From positions 1 through 64,000 of the forward strand of contig ONYL01000003.1 in assembly GCA_900322035.1 (NCBI GenBank): DNA of 64,000 bases. Direction: 5' to 3'. Position 1 is the stretch's first letter; the number at the start of each line of letters is the position of its first letter. The stretch comes from an uncultured Prevotella sp. (GTDB lineage Bacteria; Bacteroidota; Bacteroidia; Bacteroidales; Bacteroidaceae). Of this stretch, positions 8,506 to 18,608 are shown piece by piece. The notes below the pieces were generated by a model. It had not been told where the DNA came from and did not search any database. It saw only the letters and a program-made list of their open reading frames with translations. Both the position numbers and the translations under genes were made by a program.

Positions 8506-8513
8506 CAAAAGTA
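8506..8513 (-). promoter_or_regulatory. Bacteroidetes -7 box for the HAD-ribF-GH92 operon
   Basis: TACTTTTG on the minus strand, 26 bases upstream of the HAD start. No clear TTTG at -33 was found. Confidence 0.5.
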
Positions 8514-8701
8514 AGAAATAATTTTGATTTAACGCCTTTTGGAAAAGTAAATAACGTGAAATCCTGTGGGGATTTCCCTTCTGGGCAGCCTTCACGTGGC
8601 TTTTCCCGCAGGCGGAATCTACTTAGTCCTTGGCTCATGGGCTGTGTTTTTGGGTGGTGACGAAGGGCCGTGTATGCCCGAAGATACATGGGAAGGGATG
8701 A

Positions 8702-9805
8702 GCAAGAAGCCGATCAATAGGGGTAAGGATTCATAAAAAAAGGAATGAACCAAGTATTCCTTGGCACATTCCCTTGTATCATCATCTGGCCTGCATCTAT
8801 GAGGCTTTGGGACAGAAAGACAGCGCGTGGATCTACGTCCAGAAAAGTCTGCCCTATATCAAGACCGTCGGCCAAAAGGATAGAGCCGTCTTTCTCTACA
8901 TGATCGGCGAGAACTGCCACCGCAACAATGAGAATCGGCTGGCCAAGCACTATCTTGCGCTGTCGTGCAAGGCTTTCCCTACTTCTTCGGCTTATAACCT
9001 GCTGGCCAGCATCTACAACCAGGAAGGAAAGAAGGCTACGGCCCGCGCTTTGTGGAAAAAGGCTATGGAGAAGGCCTCGCTGACCGACAAGACCGACATC
9101 CTCGACACCATTGCCCATCAGCAGTTCGGCGATGGCGACTTCAGGGAAGCCTATGGATCGTTGAGGCAGCTGATGCTGTTGAAAGACAGTGTGGGCAAAC
9201 GGAAACAGACCGCCGCGATACAGGAAATCCAGCTGAAATATGACCAGCAAAAGACCAAACGCAACTATGATCGCATGCTCATCCGGGCCCTCTATGCGCT
9301 CATCGTGCTGATCGTTGTCATTGCCGCAGTTATCATCTATTCAGTTTTCAAGGCCAACCGGAACAAGCGGAAAGTTATCTCCTATCAGATCCTTATCAAC
9401 GATTACAACCGCCGCATAGACGAATTGCAAAAAAACGGCAGCGACGCCGAGAAGGACATCCGCAGGCTCAAGCACAAGATCGACAAGATTCAGAACCGGC
9501 AGACAAGCCTCATGTTTGAGGGACACTCGCTCTATGAGGCGATCTGCGCCAACAAGTCGATCGTGAAGTGGGGAAAGGCCGACGTGGCGAAGTTGATTGA
9601 ATACTACAAGGTGGTCAACCTCCCTTTCGTCACACAGTTGGACACCGACTATGAGGGGCTTACCAACGGCAACAAGCTTTTCCTGATTCTTCAGGATATG
9701 GGTAAGAGCGACGAGGAGATGACTCGGATCCTCGGCACTTCCTACGGTGCACTGCGCACCACGCGCTCAAGAATCAAGGGCAAGCTGAAGGACAAGGAGC
9801 AGTGA
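8702..9805 (+). pseudogene. N-terminally truncated TPR / membrane / helical-output regulator
   Basis: The frame is open from 8702 without a plausible ATG; the earliest start is TTG at 8774 (343 residues). It opens inside a tetratricopeptide repeat (YHHLACIYEALGQKDSAWIYVQKSL), continues with further TPR-like helices, then one membrane helix (LYALIVLIVVIAAVIIYSVF, about 180-200), a coiled coil (DELQKNGSDAEKDIRRLKHKIDKI) and a C-terminal helical domain ending DMGKSDEEMTRILGTSYGALRTTRSRIKGKL, resembling a helix-turn-helix. Intact Bacteroidales proteins of this layout begin with a signal peptide and several more TPRs. The same C-terminal domain recurs in the stub at 19321-19461. The surviving part may still be made from the TTG, but sensing is probably lost. 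Confidence 0.6.
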
Positions 9806-9866
9806 GTGGCGCCTGACTTGGCGGCTGGCGCCCGGATCTTGTGGGGAGGTTTTGGGTAAAAACAAA

Positions 9867-9899
9867 GGAGGTTGTCGCTTCATTGAAACGGCAACCTCC
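9867..9899 (-). terminator. Terminator downstream of the anti-sigma-like gene
   Basis: GGAGGTTGTCG pairs with CGGCAACCTCC around an 11-base loop. On the minus strand it is followed by TTTGTTTTTA. It lies about 100 bases past the stop at 10003. Confidence 0.75.
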
Positions 9900-10002
9900 A
9901 AACGTTAGTATGTTATGAAAAATTTGAGAGAATCAGAAACTTCTCAGTTTCCTTGTTGTTTTACTAAACATGATTATTATAGAGAAAGCATAGAAATTTG
10001 TC

Positions 10003-10482
10003 TTACTTGATGATGACATCGCTCTGCGGCGCGGTGGTCATGCCGGCATGCTTCACAGTGTCGATGGATGCAGAGTCGCCCATGGCAGCCACGGAGGATC
10101 CGCGCTGGATGGTGGCGGGCTGGTTGGGAGCTGTGGGCGTGTCGCCCACCAATGCCACCTGCATGGCGTTGCTCAGGGTGAGCAGGATGGCCACGACGGC
10201 AGCGGCTTTGAAGAGCGGCCGCAGCCGCTGGGGCATGCGGATCACGCGCGCCTTCACCGTGCGCTGGCTCTCGATGCGGGCCATCATGCGGTCGTCGAAG
10301 TCAGCACCGAGGACGTCGGTCTGCGGTTCTGTCTTCTCGTAGCGGAACAATGCCTTGTAGCGCTCCAAGCCGGCAGGGATGTCGTCCTGCGAGAAGAACG
10401 TGCGCAGGATTTCCTCCTCCTGCAGGGTGGTCTCGCAGCGCCAGTAGCGCTCCAATAGTTGTTCGATGTATCTATAATCCAT
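10003..10482 (-). CDS. Probable anti-sigma factor, single-pass membrane protein
   Basis: 159 residues, family not firmly recognised. The N-terminal ~75 residues are helical and acidic (MDYRYIEQLLERYWRCETTLQEEEILRTFF). One hydrophobic segment (LFKAAAVVAILLTLSNAM, about 88-105) is followed by a low-complexity Thr/Ala/Pro tail outside the membrane. The start overlaps the ECF sigma gene by 11 bases. That coupling and the layout of cytoplasmic domain, one membrane helix and exported tail suggest an anti-sigma factor; this is inference from context. The acidic N-terminus resembles proteins commonly encoded after ECF sigma genes in Bacteroidales. Confidence 0.65.
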   Translation of the reverse strand: MDYRYIEQLLERYWRCETTLQEEEILRTFFSQDDIPAGLERYKALFRYEKTEPQTDVLGADFDDRMMARIESQRTVKARVIRMPQRLRPLFKAAAVVAILLTLSNAMQVALVGDTPTAPNQPATIQRGSSVAAMGDSASIDTVKHAGMTTAPQSDVIIK

Positions 10483-10984
10483 AGTTGTCTATTGCTAAAA
10501 ATTTTTCCCTCAGCGTCTGTCTGCCGCGGTGGATGCTGACTTTCACTTGGTCTTCACTGATCTGCATGGCGGCGGCGATCTCTTTGTAGCTTTTGCCTTC
10601 GAAATCGCGGAGCTGAATACAGCTTCTTTGTTTTTCAGGCAGGCTGTCGACCAGTTTTCTCACGATCTCCATCCTGTCGCGCTGGATGGTTGTCTCAGAG
10701 GGGGTTCGGGCGGTGTCGGGTTTCTCGACGGGTGCTTCTTCGAGCGACTCGTTGCCGTTGGCGGCGCGCCGCTTGCGGTCGAGCGCCAAATTGCGGCAGA
10801 CGGTGTAGCTGAAGGCTTCCAGGTTATCGATGTGATCCCAGTCGTCGCGCTTATCCCAAAGTTTCATCAGTGTGTCCTGCACGATGTCCTCGGCCTCCTC
10901 GCGGTTGAGGGTGATGCGCAATGCCAGTCGGAACAGTTGGTTCTTCAGCGGCAGGACATCGTTCTGGAAACTGATTTTCTTCAT
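10472..10984 (-). CDS. ECF-type RNA polymerase sigma factor
   Basis: 170 residues. Region 2 reads ALRITLNREEAEDIVQDTLMKLWDKRDDW, with the conserved DIVQDTxxKLW. Region 4 reads LPEKQRSCIQLRDFEGKSYKEIAAAMQISEDQVKVSIHRGRQTL, a typical sigma-70 region 4 helix-turn-helix. No region 1 or 3, so group IV. It directs transcription of an unknown regulon and is translationally coupled to the membrane protein at 10003-10482, its likely inhibitor. Confidence 0.95.
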   Translation of the reverse strand: MKKISFQNDVLPLKNQLFRLALRITLNREEAEDIVQDTLMKLWDKRDDWDHIDNLEAFSYTVCRNLALDRKRRAANGNESLEEAPVEKPDTARTPSETTIQRDRMEIVRKLVDSLPEKQRSCIQLRDFEGKSYKEIAAAMQISEDQVKVSIHRGRQTLREKFLAIDNYGL

Positions 10985-11069
10985 GTCTCTGTAATGTATG
11001 ACGGATGAGGGAATGTTTAGTTACAGACGATCTCTCAAATTAACACTTTTTTATTATTCCCATTTTTTC

Positions 11070-12968
11070 TCAGGACTGTTCGAGATAGGTATATCCGTAT
11101 AGGCCTGAGCGGTAGTTGGAGAGGAACTCCTTGCCTTCCTCCATGGTGATCTTCTGCTGGTTGACGCTCTTGGTGACCCACTGTTCGAGCTGGCGGACGA
11201 GCTTCTTGGGATTATACTGCACGTAGCCGAGCACCTCGTCGACGGTTTCGCCGTCGATGATTTGGTCGATGTGGTACTTGCCGTTCTTGACGCTGATGTG
11301 CACGGCGTTGGTGTCGCCGAAAAGATTGTGCATGTCGCCAAGGATCTCCTGGTAGGCTCCCACGAGGAATACGCCGAGATAGTAGGGCTCTCCCTTGCGG
11401 AGCGGGTGGAGGGGAAGTACGTGGCTGGGGCGCCCGCCTACGACGAAATTGGCGATCTTGCCGTCGGAGTCGCAGGTAATGTCCTGCAAGGTGGCATTGC
11501 GCGTGGGGGCCTCGTTGAGCCGCTGAATGGGCATGATGGGGAAGAGCTGGTCGATGGCCCAGGAGTCGGGCAGGCTCTGGAAGAGCGAGAAGTTGCAGAA
11601 ATATTTGTCGGCAAGAAGCTTGTCGAGTCCGCGCAACTCGTCGGGCACGTGTTTCATCTGCTTGCAGAGGATATTGATCTCGTGGCACACGCTCCAGTAC
11701 ATGGCCTCGATCTCGGCCCGCGTCTTGAGGTCTACGATGCCATGAGAGAAGAGCTCCAGAGCCTCGTCGCGTATCTGCTCGGCGTCGTGCCAGTCTTCAA
11801 GCATGTTGCGAGGGTTGATGTTGTCCCAGATCTCATAGAGGTCCTTGACGAGCTGGTGGTCGGACTCCTTGGCCTCAAACTCCTCGGGCATCTCGGGCAG
11901 CGAGGCGGTTTCGAGCACGTCGATGACGAGTACGCTGTGGTGGGCGGCCAGTGAACGGCCACTCTCTGTAATGATGTTGGGGTGGGGAAGATGGTTTTTG
12001 TCGGCGGCGTCGGTGAAGGTGTAGACGCAGTCGTTGACGTATTCCTGAATGGAGTAGTTGACCGAGCTCTCGCTGCTGCTCGACCGCGTGCCGTCGTAGT
12101 CGACGCCAAGTCCGCCTCCGCAATCGACGAAGTCGACGTTGTAGCCCATGTGGTGGAGGTTGATGTAGTATTGTGCGGCTTCGCGCAGGGCGGTCTGGAT
12201 GCGGCGTATTTTCGTGATCTGGCTGCCGATATGGAAGTGGATGAGGTGCAGGCAGTCGCTCATGCCCAACTTGTCGAGCTTCTCCAGGGCCTGGAGGAGT
12301 TCCGACGAGGTGAGTCCGAACTTGCTGGCATCTCCTCCGCTCTCTTCCCATTTGCCCGATCCCGAGGAGGCGAGCTTGATGCGGATGCCGAGGTTGGGTT
12401 TCACGGAGAGGCGTCGCGCGGCCTCGGCGATGAGATCGATCTCGTTGAGTTTCTCCACGACGATGAAGATACGCTTGCCCATCTTCTGGGCCAGCAGGGC
12501 CAGTTCGATGTAGCTGGTGTCCTTGTAGCCGTTGCAGACGATCAGCGAGTCGCTCTGGCACTGCACGGCGATGACGGCGTGGAGCTCGGGCTTCGACCCT
12601 GCCTCAAGTCCGAGGTTGAACTTGCGTCCGTGGCTGATGATCTCCTCCACCACGGGCTGCATTTGGTTCACCTTGATGGGATAGATGATGAAGTTCTCGC
12701 CTTTGTAGCCGTATTCCTTCCTGGCCTTCTCAAAGCAGCTTGAGGTTTTCTCGATGCGGTTGTCGAGAATGTCGGGGAAGCGCAGCAGTACGGGGGCGGT
12801 GACATCGCGCAGGGCGAGTTCGTCCATCACGTCGCACAGGTCAATTTGTGTGTTGTCCTTGCAGGGCGTCACGTAGACGTTGCCTTGCTCGTTGATGCCG
12901 AAATATGAGGTGCCCCAACCGTTGATGTTGTAGAGCTCCTTGGCATCCTCAATGGTCCATTTCTTCAT
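11070..12968 (-). CDS. speA: Biosynthetic arginine decarboxylase (PLP-dependent)
   Basis: 632 residues, the expected length. The PLP-binding lysine is K99 in FIIYPIKVNQMQPVVEEI. The glycine-rich phosphate-binding loop is FVDCGGGLGVDYDGT, and the HFHIGSQI motif is typical of this decarboxylase fold. It converts arginine to agmatine, the first step of polyamine synthesis in Bacteroidales. It starts 18 bases after aroK ends and reads in the same direction, so topA-aroK-speA is probably one transcript. Confidence 0.97.
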   Translation of the reverse strand: MKKWTIEDAKELYNINGWGTSYFGINEQGNVYVTPCKDNTQIDLCDVMDELALRDVTAPVLLRFPDILDNRIEKTSSCFEKARKEYGYKGENFIIYPIKVNQMQPVVEEIISHGRKFNLGLEAGSKPELHAVIAVQCQSDSLIVCNGYKDTSYIELALLAQKMGKRIFIVVEKLNEIDLIAEAARRLSVKPNLGIRIKLASSGSGKWEESGGDASKFGLTSSELLQALEKLDKLGMSDCLHLIHFHIGSQITKIRRIQTALREAAQYYINLHHMGYNVDFVDCGGGLGVDYDGTRSSSSESSVNYSIQEYVNDCVYTFTDAADKNHLPHPNIITESGRSLAAHHSVLVIDVLETASLPEMPEEFEAKESDHQLVKDLYEIWDNINPRNMLEDWHDAEQIRDEALELFSHGIVDLKTRAEIEAMYWSVCHEINILCKQMKHVPDELRGLDKLLADKYFCNFSLFQSLPDSWAIDQLFPIMPIQRLNEAPTRNATLQDITCDSDGKIANFVVGGRPSHVLPLHPLRKGEPYYLGVFLVGAYQEILGDMHNLFGDTNAVHISVKNGKYHIDQIIDGETVDEVLGYVQYNPKKLVRQLEQWVTKSVNQQKITMEEGKEFLSNYRSGLYGYTYLEQS

Positions 12969-12986
12969 TATTTCTTACGGGTTGAT

Positions 12987-13574
12987 TCAGAATGTCGTTT
13001 TGATGGTTTTGTTTCTATTGTTGTTGGTGTTGATATTGTCGGTGCTGATGCCGAGCGTCTCGCACAGTCGCAGGATGGTGTCCTGTACTTTTTTATGGTT
13101 GTCGAGGAGGGAGATGTCGACGGTGTAGTGGGCCTTGGTGTAGAAGTCTTCGCGCTCGGCGAGCTGCTCGCTGATGAAGTGCCTTACCTCGTCGGGAGTC
13201 TTGCCGAGCAATAGGGGGCGCACATTTCTGCCCATGTGCAGGTGGCTGAAGAGCACGTCGGGCGTAGCCTTGAGATATACGGTGGCCCCTTGCCGGTTGA
13301 GGTAGTCGATGTTGTCGAAGAAACAGGGCGTTCCGCCGCCGCAACTGAGGACGACTCGGTTGAACTCTGCCACCTCGTGAAGCATGTTGCGCTCCACGTT
13401 GCGGAATCCCTCCTCGCCCCGCTCGTCAAAGATCTGCCTCACAGAGCGGTGCATGCGTTGCTCGATATACCAGTCGAGATCGTAGAAGGGCATGTGCAGC
13501 GCACGCGCCAGCGCCCGGCCGACGGTGGTCTTGCCGGCCCCCATGTATCCTATGAGAATGATGCGGTCGGTCAT
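12987..13574 (-). CDS. aroK: Shikimate kinase
   Basis: 195 residues. The Walker A motif is GYMGAGKTTVGRAL (K15). The shikimate-binding Asp/Arg region is PFYDLDWYIEQRMHRSV, followed by FRNVERNML and VVLSCGGGTPCF, and the lid has RNVRPLL. It phosphorylates shikimate on the route to chorismate. The start lies 2 bases from the topA stop, indicating coupling. The C-terminal ~20 residues are Asn/Thr-rich (STDNINTNNNRNKTIKTTF) and go beyond the usual fold; probably a disordered tail. Confidence 0.96.
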   Translation of the reverse strand: MTDRIILIGYMGAGKTTVGRALARALHMPFYDLDWYIEQRMHRSVRQIFDERGEEGFRNVERNMLHEVAEFNRVVLSCGGGTPCFFDNIDYLNRQGATVYLKATPDVLFSHLHMGRNVRPLLLGKTPDEVRHFISEQLAEREDFYTKAHYTVDISLLDNHKKVQDTILRLCETLGISTDNINTNNNRNKTIKTTF

Positions 13575-13575
13575 G

Positions 13576-15906
13576 CTATTGCTTGCGGCTGCGCCGGGGC
13601 TTGGGTTCGGGAGCGTTCTCTACAATCTCCTTGCACTCGTCGTAGGTGAGGGAGGAAGCCCTGTCGTGCATGTTTTTCGGGATGCGGTAGTTTTTGCCGT
13701 CGTAGGCGATGTAGGGTCCGTATCGACCGTTGAGCACCTCCATCTTCGGATCCTGCCCAAAGCTCTTGAGGTGGCGCTTGGCCTCCTGCTCCTGTTTCTG
13801 GAGGATGAGCTTGATGCATTCTTCGATCGTGACAGCCATGGGATTCATATCTTTGGGCAGAGAGGTGTATTTGCCTTCGTATTTCACATAAGGGCCGAAT
13901 CGTCCGGCACCGATCTCAACCGGTTTGCCCTGATAAGTGCCTACCGTGCGCGGTAGCTTGAACAGCTGGAGCGCTTCTTCGAGAGTGATGGTCTCCATGC
14001 TCTTGTCTTTTGGAATCTGGGCGAAGCGCGGTTTTTCGGTGTCGGTGGCGCGGCCCACCTGCACCACGGGGCCAAACCGTCCGATCTTTACCACCACGGG
14101 CCGTCCGTCGGTGGGGTCGGTGCCGAGCTCGCGCTCGCCGGCCTTGTGGTTCTCGCGCTTGTCGAGCACGTTTTTCACGGCGGGTTCAAACTTCTGGTCG
14201 AAGTCTTTCATCATGTCTTTCCATTCCTCTTTGCCCTCGGCGATTTGGTCGAATTCGCCCTCCACCTTGGCCGTGAAGTTGTAGTCCATGATATCGGGGA
14301 AGTTGGCCATGAGGAAGTCGTTCACCACAATTCCGATATCGGTGGGTACGAGTTTTCCTTTCTCCGATCCAGTGGTCTCGGTTTTGGTCTTCGAGGTGAT
14401 GATATTTCCTTTGAGCGTGTCGACATTGTAGCGTCGCTCCTCGCCCTCCTTGTTGCCTTTCACCACGTATTCGCGCTGCTGAATGGTGCTGATGGTGGGG
14501 GCGTAGGTGGATGGGCGACCGATGCCCAATTCCTCAAGTTTGTGCACGAGGCTGGCCTCGGTGTATCGTGAGGGGCCTTGGGTAAACCGCTCCGTGGAGA
14601 TAATCTCGCGGCGCTGCAGCTTGTCGCCCTCTGTCATCACGGGCAGCAGTCGTGTGCCCTCTTCGTTGGTGTCGTCATCGTCGTTGCTCTCACGGTATAC
14701 CTTGAGGAATCCCTCGAAGGTGACCACCTCGCCGTTGGCGATGAATTTCTCGTCGGCTCCGCTGATGTTGATGTTCACGGTGGTCTTCTCGATCTCGGCG
14801 TCGGTCATTTGTGAGGCAGCGGTGCGCTTCCAGATGAGATTGTAGAGGCGCCGCTCCTGCATGGTGCCTTCGATTTCCGTGGCATCCATAAAGGTAGGAC
14901 GTATGGCCTCGTGAGCCTCCTGGGCTCCCTTGGAGTGGGTATGATAGTTGCGCGGACAGCTGTTTTCGGCTCCATAGAGTTTCGTAATCACCTCCTTGCT
15001 GGTGTTGATGGCGAGCGAGGAGAGGTTTACTGAGTCGGTACGCATGTAGGTGATGCGTCCGTTCTCATAGAGATGCTGAGCCACCATCATGGTCTGCGAC
15101 ACGGTGAATCCCAACTTTCTCGCGGCTTCCTGCTGCAGGGTGGATGTGGTGAAGGGAGGTGCCGGCGAGCGTTTGAGGGGTTTCTTCGAGATGGCGCTCA
15201 CGGTGAACTCTGCTGTCTTGCAACGCTCCAGAAAGTCGTGTGCCTCTTCCATGGAGTTGAACCGCTTGTCGAGCTCGGCCTTCACCTCACTCTGCGATCC
15301 GTCGGGGTGGGTGAGTCCGAAGGTGGCGTTGATTCTATAAAACGGTACGGACTTGAATCCTTGAATCTCGCGCTCGCGGTCGACGATGAGTCTCACGGCT
15401 ACGCTCTGCACGCGTCCGGCTGAGAGGGCGGGTTTCACTTTGCGCCACAACACGGGCGAGAGCTTGAATCCTACCAGTCGGTCGAGCACACGGCGAGCCT
15501 GCTGGGCATTGACAAGATTCATGTCCAGGTGGCGTGGGGTCTCGATGGCTTTGAGTATGGCGGGCTTGGTGATCTCGTGGAAGACGATGCGGTTGGTATT
15601 TTTCTCGTCCAGTCCGAGCACTTCGCACAGATGCCAGCTGATGGCTTCTCCCTCGCGATCCTCATCGGATGCAAGCCATATTTTCTTGGCTTCCTTGGCG
15701 GCTTTTTTCAAGTCGCCTACAACCTTGCGTTTCTCTTCTGGTATTTCATAAGTAGGCTCCAGCGTCTTCGGATCGATGCTCAGCGACTTCTTCTTCAAGT
15801 CGCGGATATGTCCGTAAGACGACATGACCTTGTAATCTTTCCCTAAGAATTTCTCAATTGTCTTAGCTTTTGCGGGACTCTCTACAATCACTAAATTCTC
15901 TTGCAT
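13576..15906 (-). CDS. topA: DNA topoisomerase I (type IA)
   Basis: 776 residues from the ATG at 15904-15906 (MQENLVIVESPAKAK), preferred over an upstream in-frame ATG at 15939. The Toprim domain starts VIVESPAKAKTIEKFLG and contains SDEDREGEAISWH. The active-site tyrosine is Y287 in GRITYMRTDSVNLS. The C-terminus has three repeats of the form GRFGPxVxxG (IGRFGPVVQVG, AGRFGPYVKYEG, NGRYGPYIAYDG) in place of Cys4 zinc fingers, a common Bacteroidetes form. It relaxes negative supercoils. First gene of the topA-aroK-speA run. Confidence 0.97.
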   Translation of the reverse strand: MQENLVIVESPAKAKTIEKFLGKDYKVMSSYGHIRDLKKKSLSIDPKTLEPTYEIPEEKRKVVGDLKKAAKEAKKIWLASDEDREGEAISWHLCEVLGLDEKNTNRIVFHEITKPAILKAIETPRHLDMNLVNAQQARRVLDRLVGFKLSPVLWRKVKPALSAGRVQSVAVRLIVDREREIQGFKSVPFYRINATFGLTHPDGSQSEVKAELDKRFNSMEEAHDFLERCKTAEFTVSAISKKPLKRSPAPPFTTSTLQQEAARKLGFTVSQTMMVAQHLYENGRITYMRTDSVNLSSLAINTSKEVITKLYGAENSCPRNYHTHSKGAQEAHEAIRPTFMDATEIEGTMQERRLYNLIWKRTAASQMTDAEIEKTTVNINISGADEKFIANGEVVTFEGFLKVYRESNDDDDTNEEGTRLLPVMTEGDKLQRREIISTERFTQGPSRYTEASLVHKLEELGIGRPSTYAPTISTIQQREYVVKGNKEGEERRYNVDTLKGNIITSKTKTETTGSEKGKLVPTDIGIVVNDFLMANFPDIMDYNFTAKVEGEFDQIAEGKEEWKDMMKDFDQKFEPAVKNVLDKRENHKAGERELGTDPTDGRPVVVKIGRFGPVVQVGRATDTEKPRFAQIPKDKSMETITLEEALQLFKLPRTVGTYQGKPVEIGAGRFGPYVKYEGKYTSLPKDMNPMAVTIEECIKLILQKQEQEAKRHLKSFGQDPKMEVLNGRYGPYIAYDGKNYRIPKNMHDRASSLTYDECKEIVENAPEPKPRRSRKQ

Positions 15907-15936
15907 AGTCTGACACGTGTTCTTTATTATTCGAGG

Positions 15937-15944
15937 CAAAAGTA
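15937..15944 (-). promoter_or_regulatory. Bacteroidetes -7 box for topA
   Basis: TACTTTTG on the minus strand, about 30 bases upstream of the chosen topA start. This position also favours the 15906 start over 15939, which would lie inside the promoter. Confidence 0.5.
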
Positions 15945-16261
15945 ACTAATTATTTGTCATATACATCTTATATATTAAGATTTTGAGATTTTTTAACGGG
16001 AAGGAGCCTCCAATTCATCCTAAAAATTTCAAGGCGAATGGTTGGTATCTTCATCCATCTACTCTCCGACTCGAAGCATTTAGCGATCAATTCGGGTCGG
16101 TAAATGTTTCTCTCAATACCTTCGGACAAAAGCTGTTGGGGTCTTTCTCTTGCGAAGGCTTCACCCGGATGAGTCTCTTTTGTATTCAAAAAGAGTATCG
16201 CAAACTCCTATCTTCTTAACCATCCGTCTGCTCATTCAGATGAATTTGTCTTTAAAAGATG

Positions 16262-16371
16262 GTGAGTGGATGCGGGGAGGCATTTGGTGCCCCGTGGGCT
16301 CCCTTTTGGTGCCCCGTGGGCTCTCTATAGCCACCCGGCGGGCTGCCAAATGCGGGCCGGGACCCAAAAAC
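16262..16371. repeat. 22-bp period tandem array B
   Basis: Units start at 16284, 16306, 16328 and 16350, with a weaker one at 16262. The core GTGCCCCGTGGGCTC is shared by two adjacent units and closely matches array A. It lies between topA and the truncated BspA-like gene, in a 640-base gap with no supported gene (15907-16541). AT-rich sequence between 15945 and 16260 shows nothing else recognisable. Confidence 0.8.
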
Positions 16372-16393
16372 CTTTGTTGAGACATCAATCAAC

Positions 16394-16438
16394 AAAAAAA
16401 GGAACGAGCAGCCATCCATGTAGCTACACGCTCCTTTA
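16394..16438 (-). terminator. Terminator of the BspA-like gene
   Basis: On the minus strand GGAGCG pairs with CGTTCC, with some extension towards the loop, and a run of seven T follows. It lies about 100 bases past the stop at 16542. Confidence 0.7.
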
Positions 16439-16541
16439 TAAAACTCTATGATATTCGACCATCGGGAGATTCTCCTGCGGTCGTCTGTTGATCACCGTGT
16501 CCCTTCCTCCCGTAATAGAGTATGGAAGGGCGGGTTCTTCA

Positions 16542-18608
16542 TCAGCGGGTCAACACTTTTCGTGTAGACCCGTCTCCCATCCGCAAGATGCTTACGCCTT
16601 GCGTAGAATGGTTTACACGCACACCCGAAAGGTTGAAACGGGCGGTTTCATCGCTTTTTCCTTCTACATTCACACTGCGGACAGCCGTGGGAGTGGTGAT
16701 GTAGCCGAAGTCCTGCCACACGGGAGCTGCCCTATAGGCATTCTCGCTGCCGTCGGGCACAATCAGCTTTGCGTGAGCAATATCCGTACCTGAGAAGGGC
16801 GTGAAATCATCACTGCCATAGCAGGCTGGCGGAACCGTGGCATTGACGCTCACCTTCTTCAGGGCCTTACACTCGTTGAAAGCGCTGCCGCCTAACGTCG
16901 AAATGTTTTCGCCCAACGTCACCTCACTCAGGTGGTTGGCCTGATAGAATGCCATGTCGCCGATATTAGCCACGCTCTCGGGGGTTGTATAGGTCGTGCG
17001 GCTGTTGCCGAGCGGATATTGAATCAGTATGTCACCAGTGGCGTTGAGAAGCACGCCGTCTTCTGATTTATAGGTCGTATTGGCAGGATCCACCTCAAAG
17101 GCGGTCATGCCTAAGCAACGGCCGAAGGCTGTGTTGTCGATGTTGGTCACCGAAGCCGGGATATGAATCTGGGGCAGTGAGGCACAATACCAGAAGGCTT
17201 CGTTGCTGATATTGGTCAGGCTTTCGGGCATGACCACATTGGTGAGCGCGATGCAGAAATAGAATGTGGCAAAGGGAAGGGCACGCAGGTTTGCGGGAAG
17301 TTTCACCTGCTTCAGGTGCTCGCAGTTGTAGAACACCATTTCGGCCAAGGTCTCGATGTTGTCGGGCAGGTCGATGCTTTCGATTTGACTGTTGTAGAAC
17401 GCGGCTTGACCGATGGCCTTCACTCTGTCACCGATTCCTACATAGCGCAGCGACTGTGTGTAGGCGAAGGCGCCATTGCCGATGCGCTCAGCATAGCGTG
17501 GCAAGGTGACCGAAACCAGGCTCGGGCATCCTAAGAACATATTGGCTCCCACCACGTCGTCCTCGGTATAGGACGCGCCGATCGACGACACGAAATAAGC
17601 ATCACCGCCCGCAACAATGTCGCAGAGGCTGATGTCGAGTGTGTCGAGAATCGGCGTGGCATTCTCGATTTCACTGCCATCAGTATCGACGCCTGTCAAT
17701 TTGCGCAGCAGGATGATGTCGTCGCCGTTGAGCTTACCCGAGAGTGTCAGCTTGTGCACTTTGGCCTGCAGCTTCTTGGTCAGCGTCTCGTTCAACGTGC
17801 CTGCTTCAGCGACGTGCATGGCGATAGTGGCACTGTCCGGCGAAATCTCAGTAGCGAGCACAGAGTCCTTGCGCTCGCCTCCACCGCCATTTCCGCCCGT
17901 TTCATCGGGATTTTCCATGTCTTTCTCTACAATCTCCCCAAAGATGTTGGCCCAGTTTTTGTCAGCCTCATAGTTTTTCTTGGCTCCGGTGGGCACATAG
18001 AGCGTGACCGACGACAGGTCGGGGTCGCCCCAGCCGTCGCTGAAAGCGTCGGCCGGATTGAAATGAGGCGGATAGATGGCATTGATGTTGAAGGTTGTCA
18101 ACGCATCGAGACCGGAGAAGGCTTCAGCACCCACATAGGCAGGCTGGCCGTCGAGGGTGACAGTTCCCACGTTGAACATGCCTTCCAATGCTCCTTCTTC
18201 CAGGGTGATGCTGCGAGGCAGGAAGAGGTCGAAGGTGATGCTACTGTCGTAGGTGAAGGCGTGAGGGCCTACAAATTTCAGTGCCTTGGGCCAATCCATC
18301 GTTTTCATCTGGCGGCAGGTGGCAAATGCCTGACCCATGATGGAATCGACGTTTTCCGTACCCTTGACCGTGACGAGACTCATACAGTAATGAAAAGCCT
18401 CCTTGCCGATCTTGGTGACAGTGGTCGGCATGTCGACCGACGTGATCGTGGAGTTGGCAAAGACCGATTCGCCGATCGTTGTCAAAACGTAAGTCTTGCC
18501 ATCATTCACTACAGACTGTGGCAATGTGACCTCTCCTTCCTGTACAGACGATTCAACCAATGCTACCCGGTCGCCCCCGATGGGCTGATAGGTGACTCTC
18601 CACCAAGG
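16542..18608 (-). pseudogene. BspA-like leucine-rich repeat surface protein, 5'-truncated
   Basis: About 670 residues of BspA/Treponema-type LRRs, for example SLTNISNEAFWYCASLPQIHIPASVTNIDNTAFGRC and IGKEAFHYCMSLVTVKG, in two blocks separated by a linker (GGNGGGGERKDS). The C-terminus, FNLSGVRVN...VSILRMGDGSTRKVLTR, resembles the sorting tails of Bacteroidales exported proteins. No ATG or signal peptide: the frame continues upstream of the possible TTG at 18560 as VTYQPIGGDRVALVE, typical of the N-terminal domain, and then stops at 18609. There it meets the oppositely oriented regulator fragment. Such proteins mediate adhesion. Without a signal peptide this copy is probably dead. Confidence 0.8.

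Noticed and set aside
14010-14276. Arg-rich ORFs opposite topA and similar frames in other GC-rich genes
   Set aside because: Shadow frames of strongly supported genes.
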